From positions 1-64,000 of the forward strand of contig JAFGMR010000079.1 of NCBI GenBank assembly GCA_016927425.1: a stretch of DNA of 64,000 nt, read 5' to 3'. A model generated the notes under the pieces. The model was given only the letters and a program-made list of their open reading frames with translations. It searched no databases and was not told where the DNA came from. Position 1 is the stretch's first letter. The number at the start of each line of letters is the position of its first letter. The position numbers were made by a program, and so were the translations under genes. Shown one piece after another: positions 51,261 to 60,100 of this stretch. Source of the DNA: Methanotrichaceae archaeon. GTDB lineage: Archaea > Halobacteriota > Methanosarcinia > Methanotrichales > Methanotrichaceae.

Positions 51261-53045
51261 ATGATTCAGAGATGGATAATACTCGCAGGCGAGGAGGGGG
51301 GGCCCAAGTCCAACAAGATGGGCGGCATCTGGGACGTCCTGGACGCCGAGGCCCGAACCCTCGCCAGGCTAGCATCGACCGGTGAGATAGACAAAGGCCT
51401 AAAAATACTGGTCGCAGGACCCTACTACCCGACCGCGGGCTCCGACTGGAACAAGGGCAAGTCGAGGGTCACCGATATCAGCGGCTATGACGAGCTCGAT
51501 ATGGGACGGGACCTGGAGTCGGCTCTGGGCCTTTTGAAGTCCGAGGGGCTCGAGACGGTGACCTGTCAGAAGGAAGTCGATGGGGTTCCAATTGGCTACC
51601 TCCTCTTCAACACCCACTACTACGATAGCGTTCTTACGACCAGGGGCGGCGTCGAGGTAACATTGAACGCGGCGATCAAGGCGGAGGCCTGGGAGGTAGC
51701 CGGCCTCGACTCCATGCGGTTCGAGCGGCTGCAAAACGGATCTGAGTACGTCCATTACCTGGGCCTATCCTACGCGGTCTCTGAGCTCGCAAGGATGCTC
51801 GTCCGCCTGGGTGAAGAGCCTGCAAAGAGGTACAAGGACGAGGCCGTATCGGAGTTCGCCCGCTCAGTCATACCTCAGATGGGAATCTCCCTCCACTGCC
51901 ATGAGTTCGGCGTCTTCTACGCTCTCGCCCGGGTCAAGGGGCTCGGCCTGCCTGTGCGGACCATGGCAACGATGCATGCCACGACCCCTGGAAGGGCCGC
52001 AGGCTACCGCTCCTTGGATAAGATCTTTCGAAACGACAAGACCTGGGACCCGAACACGCCCGTCTCCTTCGCCAGTCTCGAGTCGCTTGCCAAGTACGCA
52101 GATGTGACCACGTTCGTTGGCGACTCCACAATGAAGGAAGCCCATCTTTTCCATGACATAAGCGGCATTGTGATCAGAAACGGGATCGAGGTTGAATCCG
52201 ACGGCATAGACTGGAACAAGAAGGATCGCTGCCGGTCGAAGATCCAGAAGTTCATCTCCGAGAACCTATATAAGCAGGTCAACGGCGAGAGGATGAACTC
52301 GGAGAATATCCTTCCGATATTCACGATATCGCGAATCGAGATAGAGAACAAGGGCTATCCACAGCTCCTCGACGCCCTGACATTGGCTGACCACCTGCTC
52401 AAGCATAGGATCATGGGCCAGAGGCTCGCCGAGGGGGTGAAGATCATCTGCTTCTTGATAGCGGCCCACGGGCCCAAGGCCAAGGAGAAGCTCCCCGAAG
52501 GCTTCCCCCTCAACCTCACGCCGGAGGTCCTCGTCTGGGAGGAGAACCGAATGTACAAGATGATCCAGGAGAGGGGGCTCGATATCAAGAACCTGATCTC
52601 GGGCAACCGGCAGGTATCGGCGGTCCTCTATCCCCAGTGGGTCGGGCCCGACGATGGCGGCCTTGGCATGACCGCCGACGAGATCATGGCAGGCTGCATT
52701 GCAGGCATCTTTCCTTCGCAATACGAGCCCTTCCTCCTGACAGGGCTCGAGGCTGGAAGGGAGGGGACCCCGAGCATCGTGAGCCGTGCCTGTGGCTTCT
52801 CCGACGCCCTGAAGAAGATCAGACGGCTTGTGAGGGGCATGGGGGGCGTAGTCGTCGTCGACAATATCGATAACGCCCATCAGGAGATGATTCTCGACTA
52901 CGCCCTTGCGATGGACTACTTCACTTGGACCTACCTGGACGACCAGGTCAAGTACCGCCTGCTCTGCGAGGAGTCTTATGCCCTAGCAAAGCAGATGGGC
53001 TGGAGGGAGCCGGTCCTGGAGTACTATCATAACCTGGTGGTGTAG
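51261..53045 (+). CDS. GT3-family glycogen synthase
   Basis: A 594-residue enzyme of the eukaryote/archaeal-type GT3 family rather than the bacterial GlgA type. Signals are the N-terminal EEGGPKSNKMGGIWDVL, the HCHEFGVFYALAR and TMHATTPGRAAGYRSLDKIF region, the acceptor-side NGIEVESDGIDWNKKDR and the C-terminal catalytic FPSQYEPFLLTGLEAGREGTPSIVSRACGF with its two glutamates. It builds alpha-1,4-glucan from a nucleotide sugar. The start is ATG 51261, six bases after the KaiC-like stop. Confidence 0.92.
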   Translation: MIQRWIILAGEEGGPKSNKMGGIWDVLDAEARTLARLASTGEIDKGLKILVAGPYYPTAGSDWNKGKSRVTDISGYDELDMGRDLESALGLLKSEGLETVTCQKEVDGVPIGYLLFNTHYYDSVLTTRGGVEVTLNAAIKAEAWEVAGLDSMRFERLQNGSEYVHYLGLSYAVSELARMLVRLGEEPAKRYKDEAVSEFARSVIPQMGISLHCHEFGVFYALARVKGLGLPVRTMATMHATTPGRAAGYRSLDKIFRNDKTWDPNTPVSFASLESLAKYADVTTFVGDSTMKEAHLFHDISGIVIRNGIEVESDGIDWNKKDRCRSKIQKFISENLYKQVNGERMNSENILPIFTISRIEIENKGYPQLLDALTLADHLLKHRIMGQRLAEGVKIICFLIAAHGPKAKEKLPEGFPLNLTPEVLVWEENRMYKMIQERGLDIKNLISGNRQVSAVLYPQWVGPDDGGLGMTADEIMAGCIAGIFPSQYEPFLLTGLEAGREGTPSIVSRACGFSDALKKIRRLVRGMGGVVVVDNIDNAHQEMILDYALAMDYFTWTYLDDQVKYRLLCEESYALAKQMGWREPVLEYYHNLVV

Positions 53046-53076
53046 GCGATATGCGAGGATTATGTGAGGATGAAGG

Positions 53077-54312
53077 ATGGAGATGGACGGCATGAAAGTT
53101 GCATATCTCAGCACCGAGTACCCTCCAAAGATCTATGGGGGGCTTGGGGTATACGTGGACTCAATATCGAGGGAGCTTGCATCACTCGGAGACCAGATCA
53201 CTGTCTTTACGCCTGGTGATGAGACCCTCAAGAAGAGGCAGAGCCGCCGAAAGGTAACAGCCATCAGGGTAAGGCCGAATCCGATGAGAGACGGCCTCGA
53301 GATATTCCTCTCCCCTGAGACGATCGGCTGGGGGGAAGAGGGGCTCGACCTTCTCCTCGACCTCTTGAGCTTCAACCAGATTACAGCATCGGAGCTCTTG
53401 GAGAAGGGGCCCTTCGACCTCTGCGTGGCCCACGATTGGTTGACGCTTCCAGCGGGCATGGCGGCAAAGAGGTCTGGACTGCCCCTAATCTATCACGTCC
53501 ACGGCCTGGAGGTCGGGCGCTCCGACCACCCTAACTCACAGCTGGTGGAGCTGGAGAAGAGGGGGGCTCATCTGGCAGATGCTGTGATGACGGTATCATA
53601 TGCGATGAAGGAGCAGCTCGTCGAGCTCGGCGTTCCGGCGGAGAAGATCCACGTCTGCTATCACGGGGTCGATACCGGTCTCTTCAGCCCGGATGCGGTC
53701 GACCTCGGGCGTTCCAAGGAGATCCGTGAGCGGCTGGGAATAGATGAGGGCGATTTGGTCATTCTCTTCCTCGGAAGGCTGGAGCCTGTAAAGGGCGTTA
53801 TTCAACTGTTGCAGGCAATGCCCTCGGTGCTCGAGAGAAACCCCCGGGCAAGGTTGCTCATGGTTGGAAAGGGCACCCTCGAAGAGGAGGTCCGTTGCGA
53901 GGCAGAGCGACTACCGATCTTGCTCGTCACAGATTTCCTCGATGAGAAGGAGAAGGTCCAGTACTATGGCCTCGCAGACGTCTGCGTCTTTCCAAGCCTC
54001 TACGAGCCCTTTGGCATTGTGGCGCTCGAGGCTGCAGCCATGGGGAAGGCAGCCGTTGTTGGTGCAAGCGGAGTAAGCGGTCTCGCTGAGATCGTGAACA
54101 ACCCTGCAACGGAGAGGCCGACCGGTGTGCATGTGGACTCGCGCTCCCCCGAGGATATCGCATGGGGGATCAACCTCGCCCTGGAGGATCCACTGCGGCT
54201 TTCCGAGTGGGGGAGAAATGCACGAGAGCGCTCCTTAAACCTCTTCACGTGGCCCCGGGCAGCCGAGCTAACCCAAGAGATATACAGGGAGGTAGTCGGA
54301 TCACCGAGCTGA
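53077..54312 (+). CDS. GT4-family glycosyltransferase (glycogen synthase-like)
   Basis: A 411-residue GT-B fold enzyme. The N-terminal VAYLSTEYPPKIYGGLGVYVDS is glycogen/starch-synthase-like, HVHGLEVGRSDHPN lies mid-domain, and the C-terminal half has LFLGRLEPVKGV and the catalytic FPSLYEPFGIVALEAAAMGKAAVV. ATG 53077 has GAGG upstream. It follows the GT3 gene in the same direction, so the two synthases are probably co-expressed. Confidence 0.9.
   Translation: MEMDGMKVAYLSTEYPPKIYGGLGVYVDSISRELASLGDQITVFTPGDETLKKRQSRRKVTAIRVRPNPMRDGLEIFLSPETIGWGEEGLDLLLDLLSFNQITASELLEKGPFDLCVAHDWLTLPAGMAAKRSGLPLIYHVHGLEVGRSDHPNSQLVELEKRGAHLADAVMTVSYAMKEQLVELGVPAEKIHVCYHGVDTGLFSPDAVDLGRSKEIRERLGIDEGDLVILFLGRLEPVKGVIQLLQAMPSVLERNPRARLLMVGKGTLEEEVRCEAERLPILLVTDFLDEKEKVQYYGLADVCVFPSLYEPFGIVALEAAAMGKAAVVGASGVSGLAEIVNNPATERPTGVHVDSRSPEDIAWGINLALEDPLRLSEWGRNARERSLNLFTWPRAAELTQEIYREVVGSPS
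54287..54293 (+). promoter_or_regulatory. possible ribosome binding site of galT
   Basis: GGGAGGT lies within the last codons of the GT4 gene and points to ATC 54300 as start. It could be coincidence, since these bases also encode the GT4 C-terminus. Confidence 0.4.
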
Positions 54313-55262
54313 GAAGGCACTACTTCCTAGATGAGTACTGCATCATAGCAAGTGAGCGTAAGCGCCGCCCAACCGACTTTGCTCAACCGAAAGGAACGAG
54401 CAAATCGGCGAAGGCTTGTCCTTTCTGCCCAGGAAACGAGGAGATGACGCCGCCTGCAACAGCGGCATACCGCGAGGATGGCATCTTCGCCGATGGATTG
54501 GAGCGGGTGAGGGGCTGGAAGGCGAGATGCATCCCAAACCTCTTTCCAGCCGTGTCAATGGATCCGGGGCCGATTACAGGCGAATGGGTGGCCGTTTCGG
54601 GTCGAGGCGGCCATGAGATCATCATAGAGTCCCCGAACCACGATAAGAGCCCTGCTGGATTCGATAAATTTGAGATGGAGCTGATGCTTGCAGTATACCG
54701 GGACAGGTACAGAGAGCATATGGGTGCGGGCGCTGCATGCGTATCTCTATTCAAGAACTGGGGCGAGCTCGCGGGCGCATCGCTTCGCCATACCCATTCT
54801 CAGCTCATATCCTTGCCCATAGTGCCCCCCCTGCTGATGAGCGAATCGCGTGCCATCACCGAGTCCCCGCTCTGTCCCTACTGCCATATCGTGGAGAGGG
54901 AAGGGGCCTCCTCCCGGCTGGTTGCAAGCAATCGATCCTGGATCCAGATCGCCCCCTTCTGTTCCCAGGTGCCCTACGAGACCTGGATACTTCCAAGAGT
55001 CCATGCAAGCTCATTGATCGATCTCGACAGATCCCATCTGGCAGACCTGGCGGAGATTCTTGGCCGGGCATTGAGGGGTCTCGGGCAACTGCTCGACGAC
55101 CCGCCTTACAACTACATGTTCTTCCAGCTGCCTGAAGGATACCATATGAACCTGCGCATACATCCGGTGACGACCAAGATGGCTGGATTCGAGAAGAACA
55201 CGGGGATCTTCATCAACCCGGTGCCACCGGAGCAGGCTGCAAGGGAGCTTGCTGATGCATGA
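54300..55262 (+). CDS. galT: galactose-1-phosphate uridylyltransferase family protein
   Basis: A HIT-superfamily nucleotidyl transferase. CPFCPGNEEMTPP near residue 35 and CPYCHIV near residue 195 are zinc-type CxxC pairs. LRHTHSQLISLP (about 160) holds the nucleotide-binding His, followed by PYETWILPRVHAS. The reading frame has no ATG, GTG or TTG near the family start (ELRRHYFLDEYCIIASERKRRP). ATC 54300 with GGGAGGT six to seven bases upstream fits best. GTG 54249 would add 17 residues and overlap the GT4 gene by 64 bases. The stop overlap with GT4 suggests translational coupling. Confidence 0.88.
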   Translation: MTELRRHYFLDEYCIIASERKRRPTDFAQPKGTSKSAKACPFCPGNEEMTPPATAAYREDGIFADGLERVRGWKARCIPNLFPAVSMDPGPITGEWVAVSGRGGHEIIIESPNHDKSPAGFDKFEMELMLAVYRDRYREHMGAGAACVSLFKNWGELAGASLRHTHSQLISLPIVPPLLMSESRAITESPLCPYCHIVEREGASSRLVASNRSWIQIAPFCSQVPYETWILPRVHASSLIDLDRSHLADLAEILGRALRGLGQLLDDPPYNYMFFQLPEGYHMNLRIHPVTTKMAGFEKNTGIFINPVPPEQAARELADA

Positions 55263-55401
55263 TATGGATGGCCCAATCGTGGGCACGCCTTTCGTTCAAC
55301 GCGAAAATGTAAATATCTGCACAATTATCATATGAGATATGCTAAACCCTTGGAGTTGGGATTCGATGAGAGATGCTGTCAAGCCATGGGTGGATAGATA
55401 G

Positions 55402-56568
55402 ATGCGTATAGGTATGTTCTCTTGGGAGAGTCTATATTCCATAAAGGTGGGGGGCGTTGCGCCTCACGTCTCCGAGCTTGCCGAGGCCTTGGCCAGAAAG
55501 GGTCACGACCTGCACGTCTTTACCAGACGGGGCGACTTCGATGCCTTCGACAAGATCAATGAGGTTTACTATCAGAGGGTGGATCTGGAGCCGTCAGGAG
55601 ATTTGCTCGAACAGATGAACCGGATGGGAGATGCCATGTGCGATCGTTTCGCGCAGGTACAGAAGATATTCGGGCCATTCGATATAGTTCACGGCCATGA
55701 CTGGCATCCAGTGCTCGCACTGAACCGCATAAAAAGGGAGCATGGCCTACCTTACGTCCTTACCATGCACAGCACCGAGTGGGGGCGAAATGGAAACACG
55801 TTCAGCGATTGGGAGATCGCAAAGGAGATCTCTCATCGGGAGTGGCTTGGCGGTTACGAGTCCTCCCGGGTCATCGTGACCACGCGAAGGATGCTGGAGG
55901 AGATGAAGATGATCTACAACATCCCCGAGGAGAAGATCTCCATCATACCAAACGGCATCCTGCCTGGCAAGATCGGCCGCATGGTCGACCCTGGGCGGGT
56001 GAAGGAGCGCTACGGCATCCATCCCCTTGCCCCGGTGATCCTCTTCTGCGGCAGGATGAGCTATCAGAAGGGTCCGGACCTGCTAATAGAGGCGATCCCC
56101 GATATACTGAGGAGCCGCTGGGATGCCAAGTTCGTCTTCATAGGCGAGGGGGATATGCGCTGGGCTTGCGAGCGAAGGGCAGAGGATCTCGGGGTGAAGG
56201 GTGCCTGCAGGTTCCTCGGCTACATACGCGGCGCCGAGAAGGAGGATCTGATGAATGCATGCGACATCACATGCGTTCCGAGCCGAAACGAGCCGTTCGG
56301 CGTGGTTGTCCTCGAGGCCTGGGATGCGGGAAAGCCAGTCGTTGCAACTGAGGCTGTGAGCATCATCCACAACTTCGAGGACGGTGTGCTCGCCTACATC
56401 CAGCCCCAGTCCATCGCCTGGGGCGTCAACTACCTCCTGCAACATCCCAAGGAGATGAAAGAGATGGCCTATGCCGGGCGGAGGAGGATGCAAGCGGAGT
56501 GCAGCTGGAATCCAATCGCAAACAAGACGGAGGAGGTATATAGCAAGGTCCTTGGGAGGCAGGCGTGA
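55402..56568 (+). CDS. GT4-family glycosyltransferase
   Basis: A 388-residue GT-B enzyme. It has MFSWESLYSIKVGGVAPHVSELAEALARKGH, GHDWHPVLALN, VLTMHSTEWGRNGN, IPNGILPGKI, LFCGRMSYQKGPDLLIEA and the catalytic VPSRNEPFGVVVLEAWDAGKPVV. It belongs to the archaeal GT4 group related to glycogen synthases, and the donor and acceptor are unknown. A 139-base gap with a TATA-like stretch separates it from galT, so it may have its own promoter. Confidence 0.9.
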   Translation: MRIGMFSWESLYSIKVGGVAPHVSELAEALARKGHDLHVFTRRGDFDAFDKINEVYYQRVDLEPSGDLLEQMNRMGDAMCDRFAQVQKIFGPFDIVHGHDWHPVLALNRIKREHGLPYVLTMHSTEWGRNGNTFSDWEIAKEISHREWLGGYESSRVIVTTRRMLEEMKMIYNIPEEKISIIPNGILPGKIGRMVDPGRVKERYGIHPLAPVILFCGRMSYQKGPDLLIEAIPDILRSRWDAKFVFIGEGDMRWACERRAEDLGVKGACRFLGYIRGAEKEDLMNACDITCVPSRNEPFGVVVLEAWDAGKPVVATEAVSIIHNFEDGVLAYIQPQSIAWGVNYLLQHPKEMKEMAYAGRRRMQAECSWNPIANKTEEVYSKVLGRQA

Positions 56569-56825
56569 TCCTGGGCTCGTCTCTCCGTTGAACGGGCCGA
56601 CCGGCGCCTCGATAGCCTGCTATATACTATATGTGGGTCTATGCTGATTATATAGACTCTATAGAAAAGATATATATTGCATTGTTAGCCACCTCTGCGA
56701 TATGATTGCCCCCACTATGCATTCTCTCGCCGCAGATGTGCGGCGATCTCAGTCGATCTATTTTCCTGATGGTGCGGATCCTTTTGGCGCGTGCAGCATC
56801 GATGTCGAGATAATGGTGATCTGAT

Positions 56826-57302
56826 ATGGAGAGGATCGTAGATACTGGGCAGATCCCAAAGGCCGGAGATCTTCTAGGGCTCTTGAACTATTACGAGGCC
56901 CGCCTATCGAGATGTGACTCCTCTGTGCCGGAGGCCGAGTTCAGAGGCTGCAAGCTCAGCTTTGTGATCGATCTTATTCGAAGGGTGGAGATCCCCGAAG
57001 ACCTGAAGCTCGAGGAGATCCGGTCTATCATCGACGGCTGGAGGATGGTGGTTCCCTGGGGAGGGCCTGAGCTGAGCCTTCTTGAGATGGAGGAGATCAA
57101 TGAGAGCATGGATAGGGTGAGGGGCGCCGTCGCCTGGGCTGGCTGTCACAGGGATCCAAAGGTCAGGTGGCTCCTCAGCATTGCGCTGATGTTGGCGCTT
57201 CCCCTGCGGTCCTCCGACCTTCACGCCGAGGCCATCCCCAGGGTGCGGGAATCGATGATCCATGTTATGGAGTTCCTCGCTTTGCAGATGGAGAAGAGAT
57301 AG
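56826..57302 (+). CDS. hypothetical alpha-helical protein
   Basis: A 158-residue protein that I do not recognise. It appears all-helical, with a cysteine pair-free core and a hydrophobic segment VRWLLSIALMLALPLR near residue 115 that may be a buried helix rather than a membrane anchor. The ATG is at 56826. A TATA-like AGATATATATTG lies about 150 bases upstream. It is convergent with the MarC gene. Confidence 0.6.
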   Translation: MERIVDTGQIPKAGDLLGLLNYYEARLSRCDSSVPEAEFRGCKLSFVIDLIRRVEIPEDLKLEEIRSIIDGWRMVVPWGGPELSLLEMEEINESMDRVRGAVAWAGCHRDPKVRWLLSIALMLALPLRSSDLHAEAIPRVRESMIHVMEFLALQMEKR

Positions 57303-57346
57303 GTCGTATCGTCGATGTTGCATTGGGGCAGGTCAGGCGGTTGCTA

Positions 57347-58000
57347 TCATGCAGCGCCGCTTGCCTGCAACGTGAGGTAGATCTGCCACAGGCCGGTTGT
57401 TATGAACTGGACCGCAAGCGCTCCTAGGATCAACCCCATCACCCTTGTTACCACCATTCCCCCGGTTATGCCGAGGTAGCTATGGATGGTCTCCGAGGAG
57501 CGAAAGAGGATCCAGCATATGAGGAAGGTCAATGCGAGCGTTGCCAGGACCTCTCCGCGAAGGGCGATGGACGAGCCTGCGTGTTCCATAACGATGATGG
57601 CGGTGGTCATCGATGCGGGCCCTGCGAGCATCGGTATGGCCAAGGGAAAGAACGATACGTCCTGCCTTTTTCCCGCCTCTTCAGCCTCCTCTGGGGTATG
57701 GGCAGCCTTGGACTGGCCGCCGTGCATCATCGTAAGGGAGATGCTCATGAGGAGGATTCCTCCGATCACCCGAAGCGAGTCGACGTTCACCTGAAAGAAG
57801 CCCAGAATCGACGTCCCGGCAACAGCAGTGATTGCCATGATGGCAAGGCCGAAGAGGCATGACCTATTCGCCACAACGAGGCGCTCCTTCTCCGACATAT
57901 CCTGGGTGAGGGAGAGGAAGACCATGACGTTTCCCACTGGATTGACTATTGCGAAGAAGGCGCTGAAGGCTACCGCGAAGAAGCCGTAGATGCTGTCCAT
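57347..58000 (-). CDS. MarC family integral membrane protein
   Basis: A 217-residue protein with six hydrophobic helices. AFFAIVNPVGNVMVFLSLT at the start and AIPMLAGPASMTTAIIVME in the middle are family marks. The family's function is unproven, though some members act as amino-acid or acid exporters. I chose ATG 58000 because the minus-strand TATA box is 27 bases upstream; the frame extends to 58042. Confidence 0.88.
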   Translation of the reverse strand: MDSIYGFFAVAFSAFFAIVNPVGNVMVFLSLTQDMSEKERLVVANRSCLFGLAIMAITAVAGTSILGFFQVNVDSLRVIGGILLMSISLTMMHGGQSKAAHTPEEAEEAGKRQDVSFFPLAIPMLAGPASMTTAIIVMEHAGSSIALRGEVLATLALTFLICWILFRSSETIHSYLGITGGMVVTRVMGLILGALAVQFITTGLWQIYLTLQASGAA

Positions 58001-58023
58001 GTCAGATATTGGCCTGTCGGCAC

Positions 58024-58032
58024 GGTATAAAG
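58024..58032 (-). promoter_or_regulatory. TATA box for leaderless marC transcript
   Basis: The minus strand reads CTTTATACC, centred about 28 bases upstream of the ATG at 58000, predicting initiation at or next to the start codon. Confidence 0.6.
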
Positions 58033-58042
58033 TATTTTCCAC

Positions 58043-58611
58043 ACATAGGAGGCGCTGGGCAGTCTACCTGCATTGAGTGGTTGAACATGGGAACGTATGG
58101 GTTAAAAAGAGATTTTACCACAAAGACACAAAGGCACGAAGTACTCACAAAGATAGGAGTTGCGCAGTTGATGTTGGACTTTGAAATCAAATGAATTATA
58201 ATTATCATTAAATTGGATTCATCAATCTAATCGACATCATTATGATATCTTTAACCAAAATATCCAACGTTCTGCAATCTAACTGCGTAAGTCCTAAAGG
58301 AATTATTAAAAAAAATGGATTGGAATACGGATTAAATGGTAACTTTATGCGTTCTTCGTGTCCCTTGTGCCGTTTCGGTTTAAATAATAGTGCGCGGATT
58401 GCACAGCATGCGGTAAAGAAAAACCGTGAGTCAAGAGCGTTCTGGGACAGCCTTCTTGTGTGAAGTCCAAATCACCTCAATCGTGGCAGACTACCTATAG
58501 AGTCCCGAAAGCTATATAGAACGATAACTGATAACTTATAGGGATGTAGAGAGAACCGAGGATGGGAACGACTTGATTTTAGGACTCGTGAGGATCTAGA
58601 AGGAATATTCG
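58043..58611. other. intergenic region with inverted repeat-like sequence
   Basis: About 570 bases without a supported gene. ACCACAAAGACACAAAGGC (from 58118) is of a type seen in many genomes, and an imperfect reverse complement (TTCTTCGTGTCCCTTGTGCC, from 58353) lies about 230 bases downstream. A 73-codon open frame at 58242-58463 lies across this repeat and is probably not a gene. Confidence 0.5.
58118..58372. repeat. possible small element bounded by imperfect inverted repeats
   Basis: The left end is CACAAAGGCACGAAGTA and the right end, reverse-complemented, is CACAAGGGACACGAAGAA. The ends differ by a few bases, and the interior shows no coding signal. It could be a miniature mobile or repeat-associated element, or chance similarity. 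Confidence 0.35.
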
Positions 58612-59535
58612 ATGAATCACAATCTCTTTGATTGCGCTAGATCTGAAGCCAATGGGTACTATTCACAGGCGTCTATGATCCGGCCCTTCTCCATTCGCGT
58701 CTTCTGCCCCGAAGGAAATCCCGCAGGACTACGGATAATAACCAAGTCCAATTGGACTGGCTGCGGCATTGTGTGCCCAAGGTCTCTCCTGCCATCGGTA
58801 AAAAATCGTAATGAATTTTTTCAGCCAGGAGCTTACGTCCTTGTAGGCCCTCCTGAGGATGGAGAAATGCCTAAAATATACGTTGGTGAAGGGGATCCAG
58901 TAGGTCCAAGGCTGGAGCAGCATTACGCAAATAAAGAGTTCTGGACTTGGGCAGTCTTTTTCGTCTCCACCGATGGAAGCCTGAACAAAGCCCATGTTCA
59001 GCATTTAGAGGCCAGATTGCTGGATATGGCTAAGCAAGCCAAGAGAGCTATCCTAGATAATTCAAATACCCCTAGAAAACCAGCGTTGTCAGAAGCGGAG
59101 ACGGCTGATGCAGAGAGCTTCCTATATGACATGTTAAGCATATTTCCATTGCTGAGCCTGACTGTTTTTGAGAAAACCACGGTCTTAAACGGCTCTTCCG
59201 GACATGAATTCAAGATCGACGCGAAAGGGATACTTGCAAGAGGCTATGAAACATCAGAGGGTTTCATAGTGCTCAAAGGATCTACTGTGGTCTGTGATGA
59301 GGTGGCTTCCATTCATCGATATCTATCTGACCTCAGAAAGGATCTTCAATCACAAGGCGTATTGATATCCCGAGGAGACCACTTGGAGTTCGCTCAGGAC
59401 TATCTCTTCAACTCTCCTTCGACAGCGGCGGGGGTTGTTCAAGGAAGATCTGCCAACGGGCGCATTGATTGGAAGGACAATTCCGGCATGACCCTTAGGG
59501 AATTCCAGGATAAAAAGATGGGAGCATCGATCTAA
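58612..59535 (+). CDS. GIY-YIG nuclease-like protein with C-terminal DUF4357 domain
   Basis: A 307-residue protein. The GIY-YIG-like part (about 70-145) has PGAYVLVGPPEDGEMPKIYVGEGDPVGPRLEQH, with Tyr and Arg in usual places and AHVQHLEARLLDMA. The C-terminal part (about 255-300) has FNSPSTAAGVVQGRSANGRIDWKD, the DUF4357 signature. Such proteins are scattered in prokaryotes and often linked to restriction or mobile regions, with no proven role. ATG 58612 has AGAAGGAAT upstream. ATG 58675 is an alternative. Confidence 0.78.
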   Translation: MNHNLFDCARSEANGYYSQASMIRPFSIRVFCPEGNPAGLRIITKSNWTGCGIVCPRSLLPSVKNRNEFFQPGAYVLVGPPEDGEMPKIYVGEGDPVGPRLEQHYANKEFWTWAVFFVSTDGSLNKAHVQHLEARLLDMAKQAKRAILDNSNTPRKPALSEAETADAESFLYDMLSIFPLLSLTVFEKTTVLNGSSGHEFKIDAKGILARGYETSEGFIVLKGSTVVCDEVASIHRYLSDLRKDLQSQGVLISRGDHLEFAQDYLFNSPSTAAGVVQGRSANGRIDWKDNSGMTLREFQDKKMGASI

Positions 59536-59538
59536 TCG

Positions 59539-59840
59539 ATGGGGGGGCATGGTGGTGAAATGGATCTCGGGCGATCACCCGCAGAGGAGATCGCGGGGAT
59601 TACCGGGACCCACTGCGCCTGGAGGGGCGATGCTGAGCTCATCGTAGATGCCCTCGAGAGCTTCGACGCCAGTCTCCTCCTGAACAGAGCGGCGAATGAG
59701 AGGGAGATCCCCCTCTTCCACGGGGCGATCTCCGGCTTTCGGGGCCTGGGGGGGCGGCAGTGATCCCTGGAGGACGGTGCAACAGAGATAGCATCTATTG
59801 CACCCTCGCCCTCCTCCTTCGGCATCATCGCCCCCCCGGA
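59539..59840 (+). pseudogene. partial duplicate of the E1-like adenylyltransferase gene
   Basis: GDAELIVDALESFDASLLLNRAANEREIPLFHGAISGFRG in this segment repeats residues of the intact gene at 60101-60835 almost exactly. DNA similarity continues, with small indels and a frame change, to about CGGCATCATCG near 59830 (compare 60670). The ATP-binding N-terminus and zinc-binding C-terminus are missing, so it is a dead partial duplication. Confidence 0.75.
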
Positions 59841-60100
59841 TGGGCGAGGAAGCAACATGCATGGGGGGGACTGGGACGCCCCTTCTCGGAGATCACCTCG
59901 CCACCCTCGACAGCCTCTTTTCGATGTTGTCACTCTTGCGAGGATATGCCCTACCGGCGCTTGCCTATGCGCTCTCAACGCATTAGCGCGATCCTTCGAT
60001 AGTCGCATATAGCAGACAGACGCAGCGGCCTAAGCCCTTCATCCCCAGACCCCATCCATATCGCTTGGCTTAAATCGCCTGAGCTTCACTCTTCCAGCCG
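59841..60100. other. intergenic region, no gene recognised
   Basis: About 260 bases between the E1-like fragment and the intact gene. Pyrimidine-rich stretches and a short open frame are present but without family resemblance. The intact gene's start is preceded by no strong ribosome binding site. Confidence 0.4.

Noticed and set aside
56575-56700. GGGCCGACCGGC segment thought to be another copy of the 19135-19307 repeat
   Set aside because: On close comparison the order of the matching blocks differs, so the similarity is only GC-rich chance.
58242-58463. 73-codon open frame in the repeat-like gap
   Set aside because: It runs across the right-hand repeat end, so the apparent peptide is probably repeat sequence; no family resemblance.
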